A stretch of 64,000 nt of DNA from Ganoderma boninense (taxonomy: Eukaryota; Basidiomycota; Agaricomycetes; Polyporales; Polyporaceae), in the NCBI GenBank assembly GCA_002900995.3, contig CM035314.1, forward strand, positions 2,985,711 through 3,049,710, in the 5' to 3' direction. The notes under the pieces were generated by a model. It ran no database searches. It was not told the DNA's origin and was given only the letters and a program-made list of their open reading frames with translations. Positions 1 through 10,242 of the stretch are shown piece by piece (positions within the stretch are counted from its first letter, which is position 1; each line of letters opens with the position of its first letter). The position numbers and the translations under genes are program-made.

Positions 1-468
1 GCAGAAGGCACGCGCAATGCGCCGAGGAGGGGGCGGAGCTTGGGGCGGTAGGTAAGGAGATACAGGAGGGGCAGGGCATCGGGTTGGTGCATTGCGGACG
101 TCCGACCTCTCCCGGCCATTGAAGGCAAGGGAACAGGATATAAACCTGCCGCCCGCTGGGTGCGATTACGCCCCTGGGAAGAACCTCTTGCCGCGGTCAG
201 GAGTACGCATAGCGGTTGCCCCGCTGTACGTCAGAACTCCCCCGTCCCTAGAGCGAGCGAACGCCCGCAATGCAACAAACCGTGGGATCGCTGAGGCAGG
301 CAGATACAAACAGTGCGCGTGAGACCAAAACCGCTAACTGTAGTGAGGAGCAGAGGGGAAGGGTGAGTGAGGAGAGAGAAGGGAGGAGGGTGGGGTGCGT
401 GCGATGGACAACGACTGTGTGGAGAGACGGGGATGTCAGCGCTGAGGTGTGGGAGAGGGTATGAGTGC
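1..468. other. LINE 3' flank, no gene seen
   Basis: Sequence downstream of the ORF2 stop on the minus strand, most likely LINE 3' UTR. I see no credible coding frame, poly(A) run or target-site duplication. Confidence 0.5.
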
Positions 469-3400
469 TCAGCCTGGGGGGTGGCGACGACTTGCGCGCG
501 CAGGCGGGTTGCGTTGCTGGCTACGCCGTGGTTGGTCTTGCTGCGGTGTGACGTTGCCGAACGTGTGCGCGAGCCGCCTTGTGGCACCCACGTATCGAAG
601 GAGGGGCTGCCAGGCATCTGGGGTGCCCAGGAGGGCGGAAAGGTCGCGTCCGCGTCGGCCCATGCCGGACAGATAACGCTCGCGCGCGTGAGCATGCGCG
701 GGGCAGATCAGGAGGTAATGAAGGACGGTCTCTGGGGCGTCGGCGCATGCCGGACAGAGCGGGGAGGGCGCTCGCGAGATGCGATGAAGGTGGGCATTGA
801 GGGGCGCGTGGCCACTGCGGAGCTGGAAGAGGGCGGCGGCTTGTCGGCGGGACAGCGACTGAATGGATTTCATGTACTTTGGCGATGGCAGGGCTGGGTC
901 GACAGCGAGGAAACGTCTCCCCCGTACCGAGTTGCGCCAGGCCTCGGCGGCCCTCGCGTTGAGCGACTTGAGGTACGTGAGCTTGACTTTGGCCGCACTG
1001 ATCGGGAGCGGCTTGCGAAGGAGTGGGGGGAGGCGTCGGCGGGAGCTGTTCTCCTCAGCGCTGCGCGTGGCTTGCTTGGCCTCGAGGTCGGCTAACTCGT
1101 TCCCTTTGACCCCAGTGTGGCCGGGTACCCACCGCAGGGTGAGGTCTGGGTTGGGGACGTCCTTTGCCACGCCGCGCGCACGGAGTGCCTCTGCGCGCTG
1201 CAGCAGGTAGTCAGTAAGGTAGTGCGAGGGGCGAGGACGTATCTGTTGTGAGGCCTCGATAGAGGATTTGTTGTCCAGGGCTACTGAGGGTCCGTCGACG
1301 GCAGTCTGTTCTGAGCGCAGGAGCTCGACTCCCATGACCGCCCCTACGATCTCCGCCTCGTAAACCCCGTACTCTGAGGCGGATCCGAGGTGGTATCGCA
1401 GGGTGCGTCGGTGCGCCGTCTTCCTCCGGACCAGCACCGCGGACGCCCCCACCTTGTCGTCCTTCTCCGAGCCGTCTGTGTACACCGATACGTCGTGCTT
1501 GCGCATCCATTCCTCGTCCTCGTCCAGTGCCTTCTCTTTGCCGTCGCTAATGAGGGCGCGTGCTGCGGGTGACGTATTCGGGTGGTATCGCACCGGGCGC
1601 AGCTTTTCCATACGCAGGGGGGTGTCAGGGGAGACGTAGGCATGCATGAGTTCATGCAGCTGGGAGCGGTGCTTCTTGACGTAGCGGGCGGCGGAACGGC
1701 GGACGTGCGGGACGAGAGGGTGGGGGGGCGCGAGGGTGCAGAGCCGGACTGTGGCACGGTGGCACAGCTTGTCGATGATGGCAGTGAAGGGGAGCACATC
1801 TGCATGCGCAGTCATAAGGTCAGTAGCGGTAGTGCGCATCGCACCTGTTATGAGGATAGCCGCCTCCCGGTGGACGCGCCCGAGTTTCCTGACCGCGCCG
1901 ACTGAGCCATGAGAGCGCCGAGCCCCGCCTGGCTTGGTGATGGGCGTGATGAAGGTGTCGACTGCGTAGAGCATACTGGGGATGGCGACCGCAAGGTAGA
2001 GCCTTCTGATGAGGGCGGGAGCGAGTCCATACTGTGAGCGAGCCAGCCGGCGGAGTGCGGTGACCCAGACCATGCCCTTTCCCAGGGCAGCGGCGACGTG
2101 CTGGTGGAAGCGAAGGCGGTGGTCGACAAGGACGCCTAGGAACCGGTGATGAGAGGAGGGGGCAATCGTGGTGTCCCCCAGCACGAGGTCGGGGCCTAGC
2201 GCGTCGGAAGCCTTGCGCGACATATTGAGGAGGCCGAATTTGTCGAGGGAGAAGTGGGAGTTATGCGATGCTGACCATTCATTGGCGCCCCCCGGGCGGG
2301 AGAAGAAGTCCTGCAACTTAATGTGAGTGTCAGTGAAAGTGCGCCCCAGCGTGATAAGCGCGACGTCGTCCATGGACCCCACAGCGATTTCACCCTTCTT
2401 GGAGGAGGCACTGTTAATTAAAAAGGTGTTAAAGAATCCGTATAAGATCACCGAGAGGGGGCAGCCTTGATCAATGCCGCTGAGAATGTCGAAGGGGGCG
2501 GATTCGTAGTCGTCAAATTTGAGGCGCGTGCGGCGTCCGCTAAGTTTGCGTCGCAGCCAGTCCGTCACCGTGCTTGGAACACCAAGCATGCGCATGTTGT
2601 GGAAGAGGCGTTCGGGAGTGGCTGCGGGGAAGGCGGACTTGATGTCGAGAAAGAGTACCGAGGCCACCTTGCCCCGCCGCCAGGCATCCCGGATGGTCTT
2701 GGTGACGAGGTGGATCGAGTCCGTGGTCGTACGGCCCGCCCTGCCACCAAATTGATGGTCCGCCAGGAGGGAGAGGGTCTCAGCCTGGTAAACTAGGACG
2801 TCAGCAACGCAACGTGATAAGATTTTTGACATGCAGTTCAATAGTGCGATGGGGCGGTGGGCCTTCGCTGTAGTGTAGTCTGTCTTGCCAGGCTTGCGGA
2901 GGACGATCGTGTCGGACAGTTGCCATTCCTCTGGGTAATATTGCAGCGCGAAGGTCGCCCTGAAGAGGGGGCCTAGGAGCGGCGTGAGCGTGGCAGAGCA
3001 GTGGATGTAAACCTCGTTGGGGATGCCGTCGGGGCCCGGAGCTTTGAAGGCACGGAGTGCAGCAATGGCGCGGTCGACCTGAAGGTCTGAGATGTCAGTG
3101 AATGCAAAACGTGGGGGGGGATATTCCTCCTCGGGAGTGGGAGGGGGGTTCGGGCCAGGCGGGAGGAAGAAGGTGTCGTAGAACTCTCTGCCTTTGGCGT
3201 CGTTGTCTGTCAGGATGCGAGACGGGTCAGCCACGGACTTCAGAGAGGGAATACGTGCCGCGCCGCCATCTGACTGTCCCCGCTTGAGAAAACGATGCGC
3301 CGTCCATATGGAGTGAGCGTCCGTGTCGTCCAAGAAGGCCGTCCAGCAATCCTTGCGCGCGTACTTGATGCGCTCGGCGTAGCGGTTCCTGACCTGCCGA

Positions 3401-4500
3401 TACTCTTCGTGAGCTGGGTGCTCAGGGTCGTGCTTGTGCTTGAAGGACATGCGGCCTGCACGCTGCTTCTGTTTGCGCAGGAGGGTAAGGTCTTTCGACC
3501 ACCAGCGCCTGGAGAAGGGGGTCGGGTTCGTGAACGGCACCTCCTGGTCGACGGCGGCCGCAATGGCTGCATTGAGGCGGCGTAAGTGAGCGTCGAAGTC
3601 GGCTGTGCTGAGGATGTCGGGCGCGACCGGGTGGGCGTCGAGGTGGGCGCGCAATGCGCGGTCGAACTCCTCCCAGTCGACCTCCCGGAAGTTTCGCCGG
3701 CGTGGCGGGACCGCCGCTGCAAGTGAAACATCTAAGGTGGTTAGTATGGGGAAATGGTCAGTTTTGGTCGGGCGCAAATGCGGGGCCGTGGTGCAACGGA
3801 GGAGGAGATCGCTGAGGCTGGAGGAGACGAAAACGTTGTCTGGCCGAGTGAGGTTCCGAGAGCTGAGCACCTCCAGGGTGGGTACGCCAGCTGGGAGCGC
3901 CATCTCGAGGTCGAAGTCTGCGGTGTGGTTGAGCAGGCGTTGCGAGCGTTCGAGAGCCTGGGGGGTGAATAGGTGATGGTTGCGGGGCTCGTCCCAGGCC
4001 GGGTTGTGTCTGTTGAAATCACCGAGCCAGATGAGTGCGTCTTGCGTGCCCGCCGCACCTACCGTTCTCATCAATCGACGGGCCGCCCTTGCGACTGCGT
4101 GTAGCGCACGGTCGTGCGCGCCGTCGACATATAAGTTGAAAAGGTGGATTGTGCGCCCTCCCGCCGTCAGTGCGATAGCCGTGACATCGGGCGAGGGGAC
4201 ATTGAGAGGTCGCCAAACGTTGGAGGAGATGGCCGTGCTAACTAGCAGCACCGAACGGGAGGGAATGGTGGAGTCGCGGTGGCCGTCTGGGTACACCACC
4301 GTCCATCGAGACGACGCTCTGGTCAGCCCGAGCTGGTCGATGTAGGGCTCTTGAATGGCGAGGATGTCGTAGTCCCGTGTGTCGGCCGAGTGGAGGAGGT
4401 CGTACTGCGCGTTGATCGAACGGTTGACATTTTGCTGCCATATCCTGAGGTGTGTGAGTGGTGGATTCCCGGGCGCGCCATTTCGCCGGTGTTCAGGCAT
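469..4500 (-). CDS. LINE ORF2: endonuclease, reverse transcriptase, RNase H
   Basis: An uninterrupted 1343-codon frame that would nick target DNA, reverse-transcribe the element RNA and degrade the RNA strand. An APE-like endonuclease spans about residues 18-256, with LAIQEP (47-52), GDFN (160-163), RPDNVF (219-224) and the DHFP motif (248-251). Reverse transcriptase spans about 485-780, with FLDIKSAF (617-624) carrying the first catalytic Asp and SMDD (709-712) in place of the usual YADD. RNase H spans about 1005-1145, with YTDGS (1007), YEAE (1047), LDNKSS (1075) and GNELAD (1133), so the D-E-D-D set is present. A CPAC...H...C cluster near the C-terminus resembles the terminal zinc motif of LINE proteins. 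The start codon lies inside the end of ORF1 (ATGCCTGA overlap). No stop or frameshift is seen, so the protein may be functional although the element copy is truncated. Confidence 0.92.
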   Translation of the reverse strand: MPEHRRNGAPGNPPLTHLRIWQQNVNRSINAQYDLLHSADTRDYDILAIQEPYIDQLGLTRASSRWTVVYPDGHRDSTIPSRSVLLVSTAISSNVWRPLNVPSPDVTAIALTAGGRTIHLFNLYVDGAHDRALHAVARAARRLMRTVGAAGTQDALIWLGDFNRHNPAWDEPRNHHLFTPQALERSQRLLNHTADFDLEMALPAGVPTLEVLSSRNLTRPDNVFVSSSLSDLLLRCTTAPHLRPTKTDHFPILTTLDVSLAAAVPPRRRNFREVDWEEFDRALRAHLDAHPVAPDILSTADFDAHLRRLNAAIAAAVDQEVPFTNPTPFSRRWWSKDLTLLRKQKQRAGRMSFKHKHDPEHPAHEEYRQVRNRYAERIKYARKDCWTAFLDDTDAHSIWTAHRFLKRGQSDGGAARIPSLKSVADPSRILTDNDAKGREFYDTFFLPPGPNPPPTPEEEYPPPRFAFTDISDLQVDRAIAALRAFKAPGPDGIPNEVYIHCSATLTPLLGPLFRATFALQYYPEEWQLSDTIVLRKPGKTDYTTAKAHRPIALLNCMSKILSRCVADVLVYQAETLSLLADHQFGGRAGRTTTDSIHLVTKTIRDAWRRGKVASVLFLDIKSAFPAATPERLFHNMRMLGVPSTVTDWLRRKLSGRRTRLKFDDYESAPFDILSGIDQGCPLSVILYGFFNTFLINSASSKKGEIAVGSMDDVALITLGRTFTDTHIKLQDFFSRPGGANEWSASHNSHFSLDKFGLLNMSRKASDALGPDLVLGDTTIAPSSHHRFLGVLVDHRLRFHQHVAAALGKGMVWVTALRRLARSQYGLAPALIRRLYLAVAIPSMLYAVDTFITPITKPGGARRSHGSVGAVRKLGRVHREAAILITGAMRTTATDLMTAHADVLPFTAIIDKLCHRATVRLCTLAPPHPLVPHVRRSAARYVKKHRSQLHELMHAYVSPDTPLRMEKLRPVRYHPNTSPAARALISDGKEKALDEDEEWMRKHDVSVYTDGSEKDDKVGASAVLVRRKTAHRRTLRYHLGSASEYGVYEAEIVGAVMGVELLRSEQTAVDGPSVALDNKSSIEASQQIRPRPSHYLTDYLLQRAEALRARGVAKDVPNPDLTLRWVPGHTGVKGNELADLEAKQATRSAEENSSRRRLPPLLRKPLPISAAKVKLTYLKSLNARAAEAWRNSVRGRRFLAVDPALPSPKYMKSIQSLSRRQAAALFQLRSGHAPLNAHLHRISRAPSPLCPACADAPETVLHYLLICPAHAHARERYLSGMGRRGRDLSALLGTPDAWQPLLRYVGATRRLAHTFGNVTPQQDQPRRSQQRNPPARASRRHPPG

Positions 4501-5230
4501 TAAGGTCTACTGAGGAGAGCGCTGGGGAACGGGCGTTGGCGTTGGCGTTGGCGTTGGCGTTGGCGTTGGTGAAGGGGAGCGTGGACTGCGCCAAACGAGC
4601 CTGCTCGCCTCGCCATCGCTGCGAAGGCACCGGGGCTGGGGGATCCTCGACGTCGTTCCCGAGAGTGCCTTGGATGGCCTCCCAGAGTGTGCCCCGCCTG
4701 GGGTCATCTAGCTGAGGGACCCAGGAGTCGGGGTCCGCGGTCGGGAAGAAACGGAGGCGGTTTTCTGGGTGGCGCGCGTCCGCCCGACGGAGTCTGTCTA
4801 TGAAGATGGGGCAGTCTCTGCTCCAGGTGGCGTGCCCGAACTTGTTGCAGGCCGAGCACTTCTGCTCCCGTGGGTTGCTCTTCGTGCATTCGCTGGTGCG
4901 GTGAGCGCGAGCACAGGTGCCGCACTTGTCGACTTCTTGTGGGCAATCGCGGGCGAGGTGACCCGCGTCATACTGGTGACATTTGGCGCAGCGCATGGGC
5001 TCCGCGATATTCTTGCGTGCGGAGACTCGCTTGCCCGCGAGAGTGAGCCCCCTGCTGATCAGGGCGTTGGCAGCTGTTGGGCTGTTAATGGTTAGTAGTA
5101 AGTGAGCAAAGCGCTGTTCGCGGCGGCGCCGCACGACCGGCTTAATCCAGCGTGCCTCCATTATGGAGTCAGCCTGCATGCCCGTCCCTTCTTCAACTTC
5201 CCGCCAGGCTGAGGCGTCATGCGGGTCAAC
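4493..5230 (-). CDS. LINE ORF1 (gag-like, zinc knuckles), 5'-truncated
   Basis: The nucleic-acid-binding first ORF of the LINE, which would package element RNA. It has three CCHC-type knuckles in series: CAKC...H...C, CGTC...H...C and CSAC...H...C, following a basic VVRRRR patch. The first ATG in frame is at 5179, but the frame is open upstream to the element edge at 5230 (reading VDPHDASAWREVEEG), so the true N-terminus is missing. Its stop overlaps the ORF2 start by 8 bases, suggesting coupled translation or reinitiation. A (GGCGTT)n run near its 3' end encodes alternating Asn-Ala. Confidence 0.85.
   Translation of the reverse strand, partial: VDPHDASAWREVEEGTGMQADSIMEARWIKPVVRRRREQRFAHLLLTINSPTAANALISRGLTLAGKRVSARKNIAEPMRCAKCHQYDAGHLARDCPQEVDKCGTCARAHRTSECTKSNPREQKCSACNKFGHATWSRDCPIFIDRLRRADARHPENRLRFFPTADPDSWVPQLDDPRRGTLWEAIQGTLGNDVEDPPAPVPSQRWRGEQARLAQSTLPFTNANANANANANARSPALSSVDLNA
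4532..4569. repeat. Hexanucleotide microsatellite in LINE ORF1
   Basis: About six GGCGTT units, read on the minus strand as alternating Asn and Ala codons just before the ORF1 stop. Unit gain or loss keeps the frame. Confidence 0.9.
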
Positions 5231-6044
5231 CCATCCTCCTCCCCGGCCAGACCGTCACCCTCCAAACTCCGGAACGCACACTCACCTTCACCATCGACAG
5301 ACCATTCGCCCCCTTCACAAAAGCCGTCGTCCTCCTTGCCCGCTCCCCGGAGCTCGGCCCCGATCCCGTCGTCGTGAAGATATTTGACCCCCGCTTCCTG
5401 GATGAGAGGCGAGTCATCGTCACTCCCTACCGTCCGACATGTGTGTGGAAAGTCGAGACGGAGAAAGCGGTGGACGCGATCTGGGACGACCCCTCCAAGG
5501 AGGTCGACCTCTATGATGATTATCCCGATAATGCTGAGGGAAAAGCCGCTCTCGCCACCCTCTGGGAGAAACACTTCCGCCTGCTCTCCACTGGCTGCTT
5601 CAAAGCCGAGCGGGCGGTCTACGACCGCCTGCGTCCCCTACAGGGCTCTGCGATACCCCGTCTGCTCGCCACCGGCAACGTCCTCCCGCCAGACGAACGG
5701 GCGTTTCAACCTCCTGCGGTCGTGCTCGAGTACATCCCGGACGCCGTCAGTCTATGCGACGTACCAGTGGACTTTGTAACACCGAACCTATGCGCCACGC
5801 TCCTGCGCATTGTCGACAGCTTCGCGGGGTACGGCGCGATCCACGCGGACGTGAACTGGAACAACGTCCTGTTCACGCCGAGCGAGCGGCCTACGCGTGT
5901 CGTGGTCATCGACTTCGGGTGCGGGGGAGTGAGGCGGACCAGGATGACGAGGATTGGGAGCAGAGCGTGGTGTGGGGCAGCGATAGTCGGCGCGTGCGCC
6001 GGGTATTGGAGCGGAGGAGGATCATCGGCGTGCCGACTGTATGA
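5231..6044 (+). pseudogene. Protein-kinase-like gene, haplotype 1 copy, disrupted
   Basis: Allele of the intact gene at 15616-16443. It lacks the first few codons because the LINE edge falls at 5230/5231, so the frame now begins in LINE sequence. The body keeps the kinase signatures: VVVKI with the ATP-site Lys, HADVNWNN as catalytic loop and DFG. Just after the DFG segment, 4 bases are missing relative to the intact copy (GTGAGGCGGACC against GTGAGGGAGGCGGACC). This shifts the frame; the expected ending (DWEQSVVWGSDSRRVRR) is still readable in another frame up to 6044. Two independent lesions argue for a dead allele. A raw-sequence error cannot be excluded for the 4-base deletion. Confidence 0.8.
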
Positions 6045-7400
6045 CCTTTGGGTTGCACGGCGCTCTGAACGGGCCCACTTGGGATGAGACTGGATAATAG
6101 ATGTGCTCGAGGTTAGTGGGTTATATGCACAGTGTTCAGCCCAGCCCTCTGTTGAGAAGGACGCCGGTCCTTGCTGCACGGAAACCGGTCTCTTCCGGCC
6201 CGCGTCGAGCGCCTAGTAGCAGCCAGCCGTCCGTGTCTACGACTTGTGACTTCACCTCACACAAACACCCCGACGCTCTACGTGTGTTCCCCATCGTAGG
6301 ACAGCCGGCCACGACAGCTTGTTTTCATACTATCTAACCGCTCGCCATGGCAATGATGCAAGACGCACGGGCCTTGGAAGGTATGCGCGAGTATGGCACT
6401 TAGAGTTGGACTTCAACGATTGGCAGTGAGCTTTTTCTCCTTTCTTTTCTCTCTACAGCCTCGCGCTCAACCAGGCCGCCTCCGGGTATGTATGACCAGG
6501 CTAACATGCGCATGTTCTTACTAACTTAGTCAGGATCTCATCTATCGGCCGTTGTCCCTTCGGTGCGTGCACTCTATAACCTGCCGGATGTCCATGCGTT
6601 GGCACAGGCACCCTGCTGCTCCTTCACCTTACCAGTCGCGCACGCCATTCCTCCTCCACTGCCAACCCCTACGCACTCTCCAGGGCTCCCAGTCTCGACT
6701 TCGACGCACCGCCGGCGGTGCCCTGCAAGATGGACACCCACGGCGTCGACTCACGATATGTGCGTGCTCATGATGTGTAAACACTGCGCTTGCGCGCACG
6801 ATTCGTGCCCAGCGCCGCGTGCTTTACCGGGAGCTATTCTTCTACGCATCGCGGTGTCCAGGCCAGTGCGGCCTCAGCGCGCGTCAAGGCGCTCAGGTTC
6901 TGTGAGGAGTTCGGGAGAAGTACGCAGACTTCGAGGAGCGCACGTCCTACTTACCGGCCTTGGACGAGACCATCCTGGAGCACGGCGCAGGCGTCTGCAC
7001 AGAGAGGCATGAGCTTGAGGCCCCGGAGGGAGGTGATCAAAGCGGTTTTTGATCAAGGCCTGGAAGAAGCTGAGGTGACCGGTGCCCGTGGGTTTAAGAG
7101 TCAGTTCCGAGTCGTTGTCGTGGTCTCGAGTCATGCGCATATACGTCGGTGTGTCCTCCTCCTTTCGTGGATGGCGTTTCAGGTGAACTCTCACTGCGGA
7201 ATGATCAAGGGGGGTGTATGTCGGTGCTTGCTTAACAGTTTAGGTCCACTCCATAATCCAGCTGGGGCGCACTGCACGTGGTTCGTCCCTCTCTGCTCTT
7301 CACTCTTCGCACGCCGGCTAATCCAGTGACGGCGACAGAGAAGGAGGTTGAGCTACGGACGTTCCTGTCCCCGCGCAATGGGGGACGTAACGTCACGACT
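6045..7400. other. Non-genic or decayed DNA
   Basis: No recognisable gene. Scattered similarity to 16.45-17.65 kb is visible (for example the GATCAAGGGG...GTATGTCGGTGCTTGCTT segment near 7205 and 17585), but it is far more diverged than the flanking genes and full of indels. Short open frames here are not conserved between the two copies. Confidence 0.5.
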
Positions 7401-7839
7401 GAGTAACAGCCATTATGTTCTCTGGCCCGACAATCGAAAGATTCGTCTTGTACTCGTTCTGCTCCTCTGCGGAATTCTAGGTGAGCCCTCCGCTGGTCGC
7501 TTCACCCTCGCAGTCGATAGAACACGGAACTTTGACGGCATGATCTCATGATGCAGCTACCGGGATCGTTTCGGCCGCGCATTCCTGCCAAAGCCGTTCA
7601 ACTTGAGGAACTCGTCTGAGATCCCAGCGTGGAAAGCGCAGGAAATCTACACGTTCGTCGGCCCTGCGACGGGAAGTTTAATGGGCTCGTTCTTCGAAGG
7701 CGACCCTTTCGGCATTGCGGGGTCCGTGCTCAGCTTGGCATCTAATGTCGTCTCAACGCGCCTCGTAATATATCGGGCTTGGTACGACCTAGGTCGTAAT
7801 TCGCAGTCCCGTCCTGAGTGTACGGTGTATAGGAAGTAA
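7401..7839 (+). pseudogene. Multi-pass membrane protein remnant, haplotype 1
   Basis: Two exon-like segments of an orphan membrane-protein family common in Agaricomycetes. The first reads YVLWPDNR...LVLVLLLCG and ends at a GTGAGC donor near 7482. After an intron ending in TGATGCAG, the second reads GSLMGSFFEGDPFGIAGSVLSLASNVVSTRLVIYRAW and runs to a stop at 7839. The upstream exons found at 17.97-18.55 kb in the other haplotype are absent here. The usual C-terminal part after the IYRAW helix is also missing. Family membership is recalled from the motif pattern; function unknown. Confidence 0.55.
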
Positions 7840-8131
7840 ACGATCAGGGCTGCATGTGACCCCAAAAGTTCTGAGTAAACTCAAGCCGGCCAAGATGAAA
7901 TATGTATATCAATATTCTTCGAGTGGATAGTTGCGACCGCTGCGTCGCGGTCATCTAGGAGGTCCAAGTTGGCGGACGTTGGTCCGAGCTCGAGGAACAG
8001 CCTGAGGTTCTCGGCGACCTGTGACAGTGACAGTCACAGGTCGTCTCCTACGTGACACTGGCGGCTGGGATGGCGGCGGGCGCTGGATGGATCCCCTCGA
8101 GTCTTGACTCTCAGCTTCGTCGGGGGCTCCG

Positions 8132-8734
8132 ATGGATGGTGACCAGTTTCACTCGGCGGTATCTTCATGTTCTTCTTGTTATTACTTTCTCGAGCTTACA
8201 AGGATTCCAGGTGTACCATGTTATCCGCCAAATCCCCCCACAGCGCGTGACCTCTTACGGTTCGGACGCTCCCTCCCGTTCAACTTGCCCTCCTCGTTTC
8301 ACCAAACTGCGTGATCAGGACACATCGCCAAACTAGTCGGAAAGCCCAATTACTCTCGTCATGTCGGGCAAGGTATGTGCTGCCGTCCTCGCCGCCCTGA
8401 TGTCCGGTACGGACCGGTGCTCATCCACACTGGCTACGCACCACAAGCTCTCAAGTTCCTATCCCCTGACGCGAACCCACCTGTTCCTTGGCATCGAGTG
8501 CTCTCCTCCGCTGGAGCCATCTCGTCGCGCGGTCCGGGAACTGACGGCGCCAACCGACAACGCGACGCTCTCGTCGCGGAAGGGATCGATGTCATCACCA
8601 CGCGTTCCGGCGAGCTCAAGGTCGATCTCCGTCAATACGGCTGGTTTCCGGCCCCTGGAACAATCGACATTGGCATCGAGTTAGAGGAGGACGAGGATTC
8701 TGGCCTGGAGGAAGGCGAACAAGACGGAGGTTGA
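8132..8734 (+). CDS. atl1: Alkyltransferase-like DNA repair protein Atl1, haplotype 1
   Basis: Four exons (8132-8158, 8211-8259, 8319-8372, 8448-8734) separated by GT-AG introns of 52, 59 and 75 bp give a 138-aa protein. It aligns with the DNA-binding domain of O6-alkylguanine methyltransferases: VYHVIRQIPPQRVTSYGHIA, then KPNYSRHVGQAL, then VPWHRVLSSAGAISSRG. The PCHR active site of the methyltransferase reads PWHR here, the hallmark of Atl proteins, which bind alkylated guanine and flag it for nucleotide excision repair without accepting the alkyl group. The segment KVDLRQYGWFP is the family C-terminus; an extra acidic tail (ELEEDEDSG...EQDGG) follows. The first ATG giving a spliceable frame was chosen. 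The other haplotype has the same exon lengths and a very similar protein. Confidence 0.88.
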
Positions 8735-10242
8735 TGGCTGTCAAGGTCCAGGCTGGCATGATGTACGTGGTCTCCTTCGCGTGTCCCTCGCTCGGAATTG
8801 TCCTCCCATATCCTTCTCCCGTCACATCGCCTGTCTGTCGCATTGTATGAGTATGAGACGTTGTCAATCCACCCTCTTCCTCCCACCTTATCAGGCCACT
8901 CGGAGCTTGTTCCATCCGTGCGGCCGAGACTCCACCGGTCTCCTCTTCTCCTGCCTATTCTGTTCCGCAACTGTTCTCTAGACGGCTGGTCCGTACTTCG
9001 CAGCAGCCTTCGCATGCCGAAGCCTTCCGCTCTAGTTCTCTGACCTCCTCGGCTTACACGGATCCAGACGAATCGACCTCGCCTCAGGCCGCGAGCAAAC
9101 CTCCTGTCGATTTGCTTCCTTCTAACCCGAACCGTGTCAGGCAGATCCCGTATGTCAATCCACGCCCATTTGCGCCGCACATCGCCGCACGAAGGTTCGT
9201 GCAATGATCGTCCCGCTATAACCCCCGAGGAAGAACGGGATGACTCGCGTCTGCTACTTCTTTGTATTCCGAGCTGTGCACTCCAGGTCTTCGAGTGAGT
9301 TCCTTGATCCGTCGTCTTCGGCGGAATCAATTGCACCGTGGCCTCGACACCACCCGAAACAAAGAGGGTGCGGACGTACATGCTGACCACAAACCAAGGG
9401 CGACTCCATGGCTTTCGCGCTGACGGCGTGAGTCGGCGTGGATGTGGATGTGGCGTACAGACATCCGATGTTTGAAGCGCCACACTGACATCGACTCCTC
9501 GTGTCATTGTTGTTTGTAATGTGTTTCGCTGCACGCTTGGACGAGTTCACTGACTGCAGTCGCTGTGACAGGTTTTATCCATGATGTCTCGCTGTGCCCC
9601 GGCCATCCTCGGTCATGACAGCACAACTTCGCCGGGTGTTGGTATGAGAACTGCGTGTCCGCACGCTGTACCCCTCTTCATTCATACTCTGACGTGGTCA
9701 TCTCATTCGAATGCGATAGTCAAGAGTCTCGGGTTCGTCATGACGACCTCAGGGGTCCCCTTGTTCAGAGCTCACGAAAAAAGCCCTATGTACCCTACGT
9801 ACATAGGTCGCCAAAGACTACGTACGTAAATGCACAAGACATGCTCTGGCTGGGCGGTGTACTAATCACGAATCCACCAGCGCGCGTCAACGTTTACACA
9901 GTTTGTCTTCCCAAATAACCTGCATTGAATGGTTCTCTGACCGGGGTCGAACCGCCACACATGTCCTCTCAGAGCTAGCACTGCCGACAGCGCCATCGGA
10001 TCCACTCGGCGCACATCGCATTCACGATGCACTGGCAGCTTCCGCCACGAAGGCAAGTAATCAATTTTCTGAGGCTCTTCGAGAGCCCCACTTGAACTGC
10101 TGGCGTAAGCAGCGCAGCCCGACTGGCCTAAGGTTACCAAGCAACCCTCCAACGCAGCTTAACCGCTGTATCCTGTATCCTACATACTGTTCCGACGTCG
10201 CAACCGCATGCAAGTCAAGAGGGTCAACCTCCGTTATCGTCG
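8735..10242. other. Intergenic region, no supported gene
   Basis: A 300-codon minus-strand frame (8632-9534) and several plus-strand frames exist, but the allelic sequence at 20.58-22.2 kb carries 1- and 2-base indels that break all of them. I therefore see no conserved coding sequence. A stretch at 9937-9965 resembles an inverted tRNA T-arm but has no matching acceptor stem. Confidence 0.5.

Larger units (their letters stand above)
1..5230 (-). mobile_element. Non-LTR retrotransposon (LINE), EN-RT-RNase H type, 5'-truncated
   Basis: A minus-strand element with two overlapping frames: a zinc-knuckle ORF1 and an APE-endonuclease/RT/RNase H ORF2. This domain order is known from Tad/I-type LINEs; the clade is inferred from architecture only. 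The 5' edge is sharp. From 5231 rightward the sequence matches the kinase-like gene at about 15629 onward, while the bases to the left do not. ORF1 stays open up to that edge without an obvious native start, as expected for 5' truncation during target-primed reverse transcription. The 3' end is not recognised; no poly(A) tail or return of kinase upstream sequence is seen in bases 1-468, so it probably lies outside the window. Confidence 0.85.

Noticed and set aside
8632..9534. 300-codon minus-strand open frame downstream of atl1
   Set aside because: The allelic sequence contains 1- and 2-base indels that break it, and it overlaps the atl1 3' end antisense.
9937..9965. tRNA-like T-arm on the minus strand (GGTTCGACCCC) also present near 21781-21810
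   Set aside because: The stem has mismatches and I find no matching acceptor or anticodon arm within reach, so there is no supportable tRNA.
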